The translations under genes and the position numbers were made by a program. From JBHJHP01 sp042219825 (lineage in GTDB: Bacteria > Bacteroidota > Bacteroidia > Bacteroidales > UBA5342), in contig NZ_JBHJHQ010000002.1 in assembly GCF_042219825.1 (NCBI RefSeq), forward strand, positions 124,001 through 188,000: 64,000 nt of DNA, read 5' to 3'. The notes beneath the pieces were generated by a model. It was not told where the DNA came from and ran no database searches. It worked only from the letters and a program-made list of their open reading frames with translations. Positions 17,410-26,594 of the stretch are shown here, piece after piece; positions within the stretch are counted from its first letter, which is position 1; each line of letters begins with the position of its first letter.

Positions 17410-20400
17410 ATGAAACATGTTGAAGCATATAAACGAAAGCTGGTACTACCAACTTATGAACTTGGAAAATCAGAAATAAATCCCGTATTTTTTGAAAAAC
17501 GTGTGTATCAGGGATCATCGGGGAAAGTTTATCCGGTTCCATTCATCGATAAAGTTTACGATCATAAAGTTGATAAAGAATACCTGGCGGCAATAATGGA
17601 AAATGACTTTGTTAAATTGGTGATGTTACCTGAGATTGGCGGCCGGATTTTTGAAGCACAGGATAAAGCCAATAATAATTATAATTTTTTCTACCAGCAA
17701 AAGGTGATTAAACCTGCCCTTGTTGGTCTGGCAGGCCCATGGATAAGTGGTGGCGTGGAGTTTAACTGGCCTCAGCACCACCGCCCCGGAACATACATGC
17801 CTGCTGATGTTTTTATCGAAGAGGAAGAAGATGGTGCCAGAACGGTCTGGATGTCGGAATACGACCCTATGTATCGTTTAAAAGGCATGCACGGCATACG
17901 TATCCGTCCTGATAGCGCTTTAATAGAATTAAGAGGGCGTTTATTTAACCGGACCCCACTGACTCAAACCTTTTTATGGTGGGCAAACGTGGCCGTTGAA
18001 GTCCATAAAGATTATCAAAGCTTTTTCCCACCCGATGTACATTACGTGGCCGATCATGCAGTGCGTGCAATGAGCAGTTTCCCGAATGCAGAAAATGATT
18101 ATTATGGGATACCGTATCATAAAAGACCGGGAAAAAACGATTTGCGAAACTATGCCAACATTCTTGTCCCAACCAGTTATATGGTCTGTGATACCAAATA
18201 TGATTTCTTCGGTGGATATGATTTTAAGGCTGACGGTGGTTTTATTCACGTTGCCGACAGACATATTGCTCCCGGTAAAAAACAATGGACCTGGGGAAGT
18301 GAAGCCTTTGGTAAAGCATGGGATCGTGAACTGACGGATGAAGGTGGACCCTATTTTGAGCTGATGGCAGGAGTTTATACCGATAACCAGCCCGACTTCA
18401 CCTATTTACTACCATACGAAACCAAAACCTTTTCGCAGTACTGGTGGAGCTTTAAAAAGTTAGGCCCCGTTCAGAATGCCAATAAGCAAATGGCTGTACG
18501 ACTTGAAATCCTGCAAGGGAATAAGTTGGATCTGGGTGTCGCTGCCAGCAGTGTTTTCGAAAACATCCGTATTAATCTGAAAATCGGCGATAGTATAAAA
18601 ACATACACTAATGTCTGTGTTTCGCCTGATGAACCATGGATAGACAAGACCATGACAATTGAATCAGGACAGGAGAATTCAATTTCATTGATTGTCCTTG
18701 ATGAATACGGTACGGAGTTAATTGCGTATCATCGACGTGAAATCCGTAAAGAAAGGAATCGTAAACTTGCTTTTGAGCCCAAACTACCTTCTGAAATTGA
18801 AAGTGCAAATGAGCTGGAATTAGTAGGTGAACACCTGGAGCTGTATCGTCATCCAACCCGATATCCTGAACCATACTGGAAGGAAGCTATTAAACGTGAT
18901 CCGAAAAGCTACAAGTCGTATATTGCTTTGGGGAGAGTGGATCTTAAAAACGGCAGGTTCGCTGAAGCTGAAAGAAACTTCAGAACGGCTATTGACATCA
19001 TGACCACATATCATCCGAATCCCGCATCTGGTGAGGCGCATTATTTTTGTGGTTTAGCATGTTCATTCCAGGATAACAAAGAAGAAGCATATGATTTATT
19101 TTATAAAGCAACCTGGAATTATGAGTGGCGTTCAGCTGCTTATTATCAGCTGGCAACACTGGATTGTTTAAAGGCTGATTATGAAACAGCCCTGGAGCAT
19201 CTCGATGCTTCTTTGGATACAAACCGGCAAAATAATAAGGCACATATCCTGAATTCTGTTATCCTGAAACATCTGGGGCGTATAGAAAGTGCACAGAAGA
19301 TATTGTCAGAATTGTTCTTAAATGATTCACTCGATCAGTGGGCAAAATTTGAATCAGCAACTTTATCCGAAAACTACAGTGAATTTATTGAGTCATCACG
19401 AAACGATGCGCAAACTATCATCGATATTGCTTTCGATTATGCTGAAGCCGGCTTTTATAAAGAGGCTATTGCTGTAATTGAACTGCACCATAGCAGTGGG
19501 ATACCGGAATGTGTTGTGCCCAATCCGATGGCAAAATCGGTAATGACAGACTTTATTCTGGCCTGGTTGTATGAACGGAATGGTGACCCAGCGAAATCCC
19601 TTGATTTACTGAAAAAGACAAAATCAGCTTCCTGCGATTATGTTTTCCCATCGCGAACATATGAGCAACTGGTATTGGAATGGGCGTTGCAAATGGATAA
19701 AGAAAATACAGTGGCTGCATTTGGATTGGGAAACTACTATTTCAATCTAAAGCGACACACAGATGCCATTAGGGTTTGGGAAATGGCTTCCAATGCCAAT
19801 AGCCATTATGGAACTTTGTACCGCAATTTAGGTATTGCATACTGGAATACCTTTGAAGATGGTAAAAAAGCCAGACAGGCATTCCTTAAAGCCATTGAAT
19901 GCTCTCCAAACGACATGCGGATTCGCTATGAATATGACCAGCTGAGAAAAAAATTAAATGATGATCCAAAAGACAGATTGGATGATTTATTGCCTGTTAT
20001 TGATCAGATCACAACCCGCGATGATTTTTCGGTGGAACTGGCAGCGCTATACAATTTCAACGGGGAATATAACAACGCGTTGAATCTGTTGGAAAAACGA
20101 AATTTCCATCCATGGGAAGGTGGTGAGGGCCAGGTATTGAGACAATTCACTTATGCCTGTTTAAAGCTGGGTCAGATGGCACTACAGGAAGGTGATGCCG
20201 AGACGGCTTTGGAATACTTTAACAGATCAGTGAATACACCTGATAACCTGGGTGAAAAATACCATCCGCTCCAGGCTGTTGCCCATATAAACTACTGGAA
20301 AGGTATGGCTTTAAAGGCTATGGGAAAAGAAGCAGAAGCCAATGCACATTTTATGGAAAGTACCAACGAAGAAGGCGATTTTATTGACATGGCAGTCAGT

Positions 20401-20748
20401 GCCTATTCTGAGTTATCGTACTACAGGGCACTTTCGTTAAATGAATTGGGAAAAACGGATGAAGCGAATAGATTACTGTCAGATATCAGAATATTTGGAG
20501 AATCTAAACTGAAGCAAAAAGCACAGATTGACTATTTTGCCACATCATTGCCTCTGTTGCTTGTTTTTGAAGATGATATTCAAAAACGAAATACAATAGA
20601 TGCAAAGTATCTAATCGCACTGGCACAGGTTGGCTTAGGATCATACAACGATGCGATGCAAAATCTGAATGATGTTTTGACGTTAAACTCCATGCATGTG
20701 GGATCAAAAGATTTACTGGAGCAAATCTCCGTAAAGACATTGCGCTAA
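17410..20748 (+). CDS. DUF5107-domain protein with C-terminal TPR repeats
   Basis: A 1,112-residue protein without a recognisable signal peptide, so probably cytoplasmic. Residues ~40-360 match what I know of DUF5107 (MLPEIGGRIFEA, WISGGVEFNWPQHH, FLWWANVAVEVHKDYQ, TFSQYWWSF). This domain is found in saccharolytic loci and is thought to have a galactose-mutarotase-like fold. From about residue 480 onward there are many TPR-like helix pairs (YKSYIALGRVDLKNGRFAEAE, AAFGLGNYYFNLKRHTDAI). A good ribosome-binding stretch (AGGAGAAGG) precedes the ATG. It lies between the permease and the GH2 lipoproteins and is co-transcribed with them. Enzymatic activity on oligosaccharides is possible but is not shown by any motif I can name. 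Confidence 0.82.
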   Translation: MKHVEAYKRKLVLPTYELGKSEINPVFFEKRVYQGSSGKVYPVPFIDKVYDHKVDKEYLAAIMENDFVKLVMLPEIGGRIFEAQDKANNNYNFFYQQKVIKPALVGLAGPWISGGVEFNWPQHHRPGTYMPADVFIEEEEDGARTVWMSEYDPMYRLKGMHGIRIRPDSALIELRGRLFNRTPLTQTFLWWANVAVEVHKDYQSFFPPDVHYVADHAVRAMSSFPNAENDYYGIPYHKRPGKNDLRNYANILVPTSYMVCDTKYDFFGGYDFKADGGFIHVADRHIAPGKKQWTWGSEAFGKAWDRELTDEGGPYFELMAGVYTDNQPDFTYLLPYETKTFSQYWWSFKKLGPVQNANKQMAVRLEILQGNKLDLGVAASSVFENIRINLKIGDSIKTYTNVCVSPDEPWIDKTMTIESGQENSISLIVLDEYGTELIAYHRREIRKERNRKLAFEPKLPSEIESANELELVGEHLELYRHPTRYPEPYWKEAIKRDPKSYKSYIALGRVDLKNGRFAEAERNFRTAIDIMTTYHPNPASGEAHYFCGLACSFQDNKEEAYDLFYKATWNYEWRSAAYYQLATLDCLKADYETALEHLDASLDTNRQNNKAHILNSVILKHLGRIESAQKILSELFLNDSLDQWAKFESATLSENYSEFIESSRNDAQTIIDIAFDYAEAGFYKEAIAVIELHHSSGIPECVVPNPMAKSVMTDFILAWLYERNGDPAKSLDLLKKTKSASCDYVFPSRTYEQLVLEWALQMDKENTVAAFGLGNYYFNLKRHTDAIRVWEMASNANSHYGTLYRNLGIAYWNTFEDGKKARQAFLKAIECSPNDMRIRYEYDQLRKKLNDDPKDRLDDLLPVIDQITTRDDFSVELAALYNFNGEYNNALNLLEKRNFHPWEGGEGQVLRQFTYACLKLGQMALQEGDAETALEYFNRSVNTPDNLGEKYHPLQAVAHINYWKGMALKAMGKEAEANAHFMESTNEEGDFIDMAVSAYSELSYYRALSLNELGKTDEANRLLSDIRIFGESKLKQKAQIDYFATSLPLLLVFEDDIQKRNTIDAKYLIALAQVGLGSYNDAMQNLNDVLTLNSMHVGSKDLLEQISVKTLR

Positions 20749-20765
20749 TTATTAAAAATGAGTAC

Positions 20766-23543
20766 ATGAAGGCGGTATTATATTATTTGGTAGTAGTCAT
20801 GGTTGTTATGACTACAGGGTGTTCAAAATCATCTGTTAAGGAAATTGATCTCGCAGGAGTCTGGACTGTAAAACTGGATTCCATGAATTCAGGCCTGGAT
20901 GAAGGATGGGCTGGCAAAAACCTTGAAAGCGTGACCATTCAATTGCCGGGCACCCTTGACGATGCCGGATTGGGAACAACAAATACGCAAGTGCCGGTAA
21001 TGGATAACAGTGTCATGTGGGGATTAACACGAAAGCATCAGTACATTGGCAAAGCCTGGTATCAGAAGGAAGTTAATGTTCCGGCAAACTGGGAAGGCAA
21101 AAGCATTCACCTGGAACTGGAACGGGTCATCTGGCGATCCCAACTGTTTATTGATGGGAAACTTATTGGGAAAAATGAAAGTTTAACAACGCCACATCGC
21201 TTCGATTTAGGTTCATCATTAACTCCTGGAAAACATACGGTTACAATTCTAATAGACAACTCTGATATTTATCCACTGATTAATGTCACAAGTGATAAAT
21301 ACCCTGACCCGGTCAATCAGGAACTGGCGCATTCCTATACCAACCACACCCAAATCAAGTGGAACGGTATTATAGGAAACATAAAACTTTCAGCCTCAGA
21401 ACCCGATGAAATAAAAGATCTTCAGGTTTATTCCAATGTAGCTGAAGGAAGAATTAAAGCGGTATTCAGCGTTCATTCCAATTCTGAAAATGATTTGAAA
21501 TATCAGATACTGACGACTTCCGGAGTTATGCTTGCAGAAGGAATTGTGGAAAACGGGAAAGATGAGGTTACTATTCCAAAACCGGATGAAGTCAAACTCT
21601 GGGATGAATTCAATCCGAATCTGTATGAATTCAGGCTGTTTACAAAAGATGTAAGCTCAAGTGTAAAATTTGGTTACAGTCAGATCCAAAAAGATGGGAA
21701 TGTACTAACCTTAAACGGGAAACGTATTTTTTTACGTGGCAACCTTGAATGTGTCATATTTCCGCTAACCGGACATCCGCCAATGCATAAAGATGGTTGG
21801 GCAAAATTAATTACACAGGCCAAGGCGTATGGTTTAAATCATTTACGCTTTCATTCATGGTGCCCTCCCACAGCAGCATTTGAAGCGGCCGATGAGGCTG
21901 GATTTTATTTTCAGGTAGAACTCCCCCATTGGAGTTTGCACTTTGGTGAAGATGAAAAAACAACCCGCTTTTTATTGAACGAAGCAGATCGGATTTTAAG
22001 TGAATACGGAAATCATCCCTCCTTTATTCTGATGTCGTTGGGCAACGAGCTTGAAGGCAATGCTGATCTGATGAATTCCACTGTTGCTGAATTACGTGCT
22101 AAGGATAACCGTCATCTGTACATGACAACCACCTATTCGTTTCAGTATCCGTTAGGTACGATAGCCCAACCGGAGGATGACTACTTTGTCACTCAAAAAA
22201 CCGATAAAGGATGGATTCGCGGACAGGGAATATTTAATGCACAGCCGCCAAACTTTAACGAAGACTATACGGCCGCCAGTGAACATGTGCCAGTTCCATT
22301 GATCTCTCACGAAATCGGACAATATTCTGTTTATCCCGATATGTCAGAGATTGAAAAATATACAGGAGTGCTTAAACCACTCAATTTTATGGCAGTAAGA
22401 AACGAACTGGAAAAAAACGGATTACTGGATCTGGCATCTGAGTTCACATACGCATCAGGGAAACTGGCTGCCATGCTTTACAAAGAGGAGATTGAAAGAG
22501 CCTTAAAAACACCGGCTTTTGATGGTTTTCAATTGTTACAGTTACAGGATTTCCCGGGCCAGGGAACGGCTTTGGTTGGTTTACTGAATGCATTTTGGGA
22601 ATCAAAAGGCGTGATCAGTGCAGACGAATTTCGTCAGTTTAATTCAGAGCTTGTTCCGCTTCTTCGTTTTGAAAAAGCCGTTTATGAGGATGGCGATATG
22701 TTTACTGCCTCCCTGGAAGTTGCCAACTTCTATAAAGAAATGCAGGATCAAACCTTAGACTGGACCATAACAAACAAACACGGTGAAAAAGTGCTGGAAG
22801 GAACCGAAAACAATATCAACCTGGCTTTAGGTAATAATCCTGATTTAGGATCAATTGCGTTTAAAGTTTCAGCCGTTAAAGCAGAAAAGTTGTTGATCAG
22901 TGTGGCATTACGAGGTTCTGATTATCAGAATAGCTGGCCTATTTGGGTCTATCCGAAAAAGGTAATCCTATCTTCTGATAATGTTGTGATTACTTCATCG
23001 TTTGCCGAAGCGAAACAGGAACTGGATAAAGGCAGAACTGTACTGCTCAATCCTGACTACAAAAAGTTAAAAGGCATTGATGGTCGATTTGTACCTGTGT
23101 TCTGGAGTCCGGTTCATTTCCCGAATCAACCCAGTACAATGGGCTTACTGATGGATGAAAATCATGCGGCGTTTAATGATTTTCCAACCAGCGGCTATAC
23201 CGAATGGCAGTGGTGGGATCTTTGCATTCATTCCAAATCCATGATTATCGATTCACTGAATGTGACCCCCATTGTCAGGGTTATTGATAATTTTGTTACG
23301 AACCATCACCTGGCTAATGTTTTTGAAACTAAAGTTGGAAATGGAAAGCTCATTTTTTCTTCAATCGATTTAATTAACAATCTTTCCGAACGTCCTGTAG
23401 CACGTCAGTTGAGGTCAAGTTTGTTACAATATATGGAAAGTGATACCTTTAAACCTTCTGGTTCAGTAAATATGGATGAACTTGATTTTACTGATGAAAT
23501 TCAGCAGAAACAGTTTGAGGCTACCGATATTTATACAGAGTAA
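20766..23543 (+). CDS. GH2-like glycosidase lipoprotein (beta-galactosidase/glucuronidase superfamily)
   Basis: A 925-residue lipoprotein; the lipobox MTTGC places Cys19 at the mature N-terminus. Order of domains: sugar-binding jelly roll (residues ~25-215, with WYQKEVNVPANWEGKSIHLELERV), immunoglobulin-like linker, and TIM barrel from ~310 (GNLECVIFPLTGHPPMHKDG, NHLRFHSWCPPTAAFEAADEAG). The expected acid/base is Glu428 in LGNELEGN and the nucleophile Glu516 in SHEIGQYSVYPD. A C-terminal region of ~200 residues resembles a glutamine-amidotransferase-like fold (PTSGYTEWQWWDL). It is paralogous to the next gene and likely acts in the periplasm or at the cell surface on galactosyl or glucuronosyl termini; the specificity is not determined. 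Confidence 0.85.
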   Translation: MKAVLYYLVVVMVVMTTGCSKSSVKEIDLAGVWTVKLDSMNSGLDEGWAGKNLESVTIQLPGTLDDAGLGTTNTQVPVMDNSVMWGLTRKHQYIGKAWYQKEVNVPANWEGKSIHLELERVIWRSQLFIDGKLIGKNESLTTPHRFDLGSSLTPGKHTVTILIDNSDIYPLINVTSDKYPDPVNQELAHSYTNHTQIKWNGIIGNIKLSASEPDEIKDLQVYSNVAEGRIKAVFSVHSNSENDLKYQILTTSGVMLAEGIVENGKDEVTIPKPDEVKLWDEFNPNLYEFRLFTKDVSSSVKFGYSQIQKDGNVLTLNGKRIFLRGNLECVIFPLTGHPPMHKDGWAKLITQAKAYGLNHLRFHSWCPPTAAFEAADEAGFYFQVELPHWSLHFGEDEKTTRFLLNEADRILSEYGNHPSFILMSLGNELEGNADLMNSTVAELRAKDNRHLYMTTTYSFQYPLGTIAQPEDDYFVTQKTDKGWIRGQGIFNAQPPNFNEDYTAASEHVPVPLISHEIGQYSVYPDMSEIEKYTGVLKPLNFMAVRNELEKNGLLDLASEFTYASGKLAAMLYKEEIERALKTPAFDGFQLLQLQDFPGQGTALVGLLNAFWESKGVISADEFRQFNSELVPLLRFEKAVYEDGDMFTASLEVANFYKEMQDQTLDWTITNKHGEKVLEGTENNINLALGNNPDLGSIAFKVSAVKAEKLLISVALRGSDYQNSWPIWVYPKKVILSSDNVVITSSFAEAKQELDKGRTVLLNPDYKKLKGIDGRFVPVFWSPVHFPNQPSTMGLLMDENHAAFNDFPTSGYTEWQWWDLCIHSKSMIIDSLNVTPIVRVIDNFVTNHHLANVFETKVGNGKLIFSSIDLINNLSERPVARQLRSSLLQYMESDTFKPSGSVNMDELDFTDEIQQKQFEATDIYTE

Positions 23544-23585
23544 ATCATTAGGACAGATTGAATCGGAATTTTAAATGATTAATAC

Positions 23586-26465
23586 ATGAAGAATAGTATT
23601 CTAAGTATTATTACGCTGCTATTGGTCACCTCATGTTCCCAATCATCAAGACAAATTGATCTCTCGGGAGATTGGCAGTTTGCGATGGATCGGAATGATG
23701 TGGGCGTTTCGGAACAATGGTTTTCAAAAAATCTGGATGAAACGGTTGAGTTACCCGGATCAATGATGACCAATGATAAGGGATTTACCCCCAATCTTCA
23801 TACACCCTGGACAGGTTCCATTTATGACAGCTCGTTCTATTTCAATCCGGCTCTGGCTAAATTCAGAAAGAAGGGAGATATCAAATTTCCTTTCTGGCTT
23901 ACACCAAATAAATATTATAAGGGAGCAGCCTGGTATCGCAAAGAAGTGAACATTCCTGATGACTGGAAAGGGAAACGTGTTGTACTGTACCTGGAGCGTC
24001 CGCACTGGCAAACAGCAGTGTGGGTTGATAATAAAAAATCCGGAGAACAAAACAGCCTGTCAACACCGCATATTTTTGATATTACCAATCTGGTTCAAAC
24101 CGGTGTGAATTATATAACGATTGTGGTGGATAACCGGAGTGATAAAGTAAATGTCGGACCCGATTCGCATAGTATTTCGGATCATACACAGGGAAACTGG
24201 AATGGCATAGTTGGTGATATGTATTTGGAAGCTAAGTCTGACGTTTTTATTGGTGATGTACAGCTTTATCCCGATGTTGAGAAGAAAAGTGTTAAGGCGG
24301 TCATTCAGATTAAAAATACAGATGCAGAGGCAGGAGAGGCTATAATTAAACTTCAGGCGGCCTTAATTGATTCAAACGCAAAACCATTGCCAGAAAAATC
24401 TGAATCGGTACAATTGAAGGGGGATAGTCAGGTAATTGAGTTGAATTATGCCATGGGAAACAATATGAAACTTTGGGATGAATTTGAACCAAATGTATAC
24501 CGGATGCATGTTTCTCTTGTCACCGGAGATAAAACCACCGATAATAAAGAAATAACCTTTGGGATGCGGCACATTGAGACCAAAGATGGAAAGATATTCC
24601 TGAATGACCGTCCCGTTTTCTTTCGGGGCACATTGGAATGTGGTGCTTTTCCACTGACAGGATATCCACCAATGGATGTTGAGTCCTGGAAGAAGATTTT
24701 TGAAGTGTGTAAAGAAAGTGGTTTGAATCATGTTCGCTTTCATTCCAACTGTCCGCCGGAAGCTGCATTTACTGCGGCTGATGAAATCGGCATCTATCTT
24801 CAGCCTGAAGCAGCAAGCTGGCCAAACCACGGGACCGCACTGGGTAAAGGTCGCCCGATAGATGATTATATCATAAAGGAAACTGATCGCATATTTAAAG
24901 CCTATGGTAACCATCCGTCATTCGTGATGTGGGCCTACTGCAATGAACCGTACGGAGCATATGTTCCTTTTCTGGATAAGGACCTGAAAGTTCGTAAAAA
25001 GGAAGATAAGCGCAGAATTTACACAGCAGCCTGTATAGGTAAAAGCTGGAGTGTAAATCCGGAGAGTGAATATATTGTACGGTCGTATCCCCGTGGATTA
25101 CCATTTAAACAAAGGCCTTCAGCAGATTTTAATTACGATAACCGCATTGTTGATGAAAGCAGGCCGTATATTACCCATGAGATGGGTCAGTACTGTGTAT
25201 TTCCTGACTTCTCTGAGATTGATGAATATACCGGTGTCTATAAAGCGAAGAACTTTGAAATGTTTAATGATATCCTGAATGATCATCACATGGGCGACCA
25301 GGCAGAGGATTTTTTAATGGCTTCGGGAAAATTACAGGCATTGTGTTATAAGGCAGAAATTGAAGGCCAACTGAGATCCGAAACACTTGATGGCTACCAA
25401 TTGCTGGGATTAACAGATTTTCCGGGACAGGGATCTGCCATTATCGGAATGTTAAATGTGTTCTGGCAGGAGAAAGGCTATATTACAAAAGAGGATATCA
25501 GCAGCTTTAATGGTGAAACAGTTCCGTTGGCTTTGTTCGATAAATTTGTGTTCAAAAACGATGAAACAATGATTATTCCTGTTGAGGTGTCACATTACGG
25601 ACAGTTTGATCTTAAAGATGTTCAACCTGAGTATGTCATCACAACGGCAGTTGGAGATACTTTATTGAAAAGCAATTTTCCTGAAACAAATGTACAAACG
25701 GGGCAATTAAGCTCTATAGGAGAAATTTCGTATTCACTGGATAAAATTATCAAGGCAACCCAATGCAGACTGGAAGTTACCATTGGTGGTCATAAAAACG
25801 GTTGGGACTTCTGGGTATATCCGGCAAACCTTTCTGCCGTACAAAATGATGAAATTTACTATACGTCAACCCTTGATAAAGAAGCACTGAAAAGGCTGGA
25901 AGAAGGGGGCAAGGTCCTGCTCGAGGCAAACGGTAAGGTGGAGCATGGGAAGGATGTGGTAGCTTACTTCACGCCCGTATTCTGGAATACATCGTGGTTT
26001 AAAATGCGACCTCCGCATACCACCGGTTTCCTGTTACAGGATGAACATCCCGTCTTTCGGGATTTTCCAACATCGTATCACAGCGACTATCAGTGGTGGG
26101 AGATCGTAAACAATCGTCAGATTATGAATATCGACAGTTTTCCACCATCATTCAGGCCCATATTACAACCCATAGATACATGGTTTTTAAGTCGTCGGCT
26201 GGCGCAACTGTTTGAGGCGAATGTTGGCAAAGGGAAGTTAATGGTAACCACTTTGAATATTGATAAGAACAATGGACCGGCATCGGCTCAGCTGCGGAAT
26301 TCCATTGTGAGCTACATGAATTCCGCGGAATTTATGCCGAAAGATACGTTAAGTGCGGACGTGATCACCGAATTATTTGAAAAGAAAGACCGGCAAAAGG
26401 TGGAAATGTACACCAAAGAAAATCCGGATGAGTTACAGCCCAACCGCACAAAAAGTAAGAAATGA
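23586..26465 (+). CDS. GH2-like glycosidase lipoprotein, paralogue of the upstream gene
   Basis: A 959-residue lipoprotein (lipobox VTSC, Cys17) with the same architecture as the 925-residue protein encoded upstream: jelly roll (WYRKEVNIPDDWKGKRVVLYLERP), Ig-like segment, TIM barrel and the same C-terminal extension (PTSYHSDYQWWEI). The acid/base is expected at Glu454 (YCNEPYG) and the nucleophile at Glu532 (THEMGQYCVFPD). An insertion of ~25 residues near residue 80 distinguishes it from its paralogue. Divergence in the barrel suggests the two act on related but different linkages. It follows by 42 bp and is followed by a 129-bp gap that holds a promoter-like element. Confidence 0.86.
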   Translation: MKNSILSIITLLLVTSCSQSSRQIDLSGDWQFAMDRNDVGVSEQWFSKNLDETVELPGSMMTNDKGFTPNLHTPWTGSIYDSSFYFNPALAKFRKKGDIKFPFWLTPNKYYKGAAWYRKEVNIPDDWKGKRVVLYLERPHWQTAVWVDNKKSGEQNSLSTPHIFDITNLVQTGVNYITIVVDNRSDKVNVGPDSHSISDHTQGNWNGIVGDMYLEAKSDVFIGDVQLYPDVEKKSVKAVIQIKNTDAEAGEAIIKLQAALIDSNAKPLPEKSESVQLKGDSQVIELNYAMGNNMKLWDEFEPNVYRMHVSLVTGDKTTDNKEITFGMRHIETKDGKIFLNDRPVFFRGTLECGAFPLTGYPPMDVESWKKIFEVCKESGLNHVRFHSNCPPEAAFTAADEIGIYLQPEAASWPNHGTALGKGRPIDDYIIKETDRIFKAYGNHPSFVMWAYCNEPYGAYVPFLDKDLKVRKKEDKRRIYTAACIGKSWSVNPESEYIVRSYPRGLPFKQRPSADFNYDNRIVDESRPYITHEMGQYCVFPDFSEIDEYTGVYKAKNFEMFNDILNDHHMGDQAEDFLMASGKLQALCYKAEIEGQLRSETLDGYQLLGLTDFPGQGSAIIGMLNVFWQEKGYITKEDISSFNGETVPLALFDKFVFKNDETMIIPVEVSHYGQFDLKDVQPEYVITTAVGDTLLKSNFPETNVQTGQLSSIGEISYSLDKIIKATQCRLEVTIGGHKNGWDFWVYPANLSAVQNDEIYYTSTLDKEALKRLEEGGKVLLEANGKVEHGKDVVAYFTPVFWNTSWFKMRPPHTTGFLLQDEHPVFRDFPTSYHSDYQWWEIVNNRQIMNIDSFPPSFRPILQPIDTWFLSRRLAQLFEANVGKGKLMVTTLNIDKNNGPASAQLRNSIVSYMNSAEFMPKDTLSADVITELFEKKDRQKVEMYTKENPDELQPNRTKSKK

Positions 26466-26541
26466 GTTAATTTAATCCATCTGCATACCGGAGTATAAAA
26501 TTTCTGGAAAGCGAAATAGATAGGGCCAATGTAAGGTTTAG

Positions 26542-26549
26542 TATCTTTG
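26542..26549 (+). promoter_or_regulatory. Bacteroidota -7 promoter element for the GH35 gene
   Basis: TATCTTTG matches the Bacteroidota -7 consensus TAnnTTTG, 45 bp before the GH35 start codon, in the only >100-bp gap between 12 kb and 34 kb. No good TTG -33 element lies ~20 bp upstream, so support is partial. GTATC and GATAC flank the TTT symmetrically. Confidence 0.4.
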
Positions 26550-26594
26550 ATACGATCTTAAATCATATTCAGTCAAAATAAAAACGTTAAACGG

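Noticed and set aside
24372..24914. 180-codon antisense open frame inside the second GH2 gene
   Set aside because: It is fully contained in a well-supported GH2 gene on the other strand; its translation is Phe/His/Cys-rich shadow sequence without motifs.
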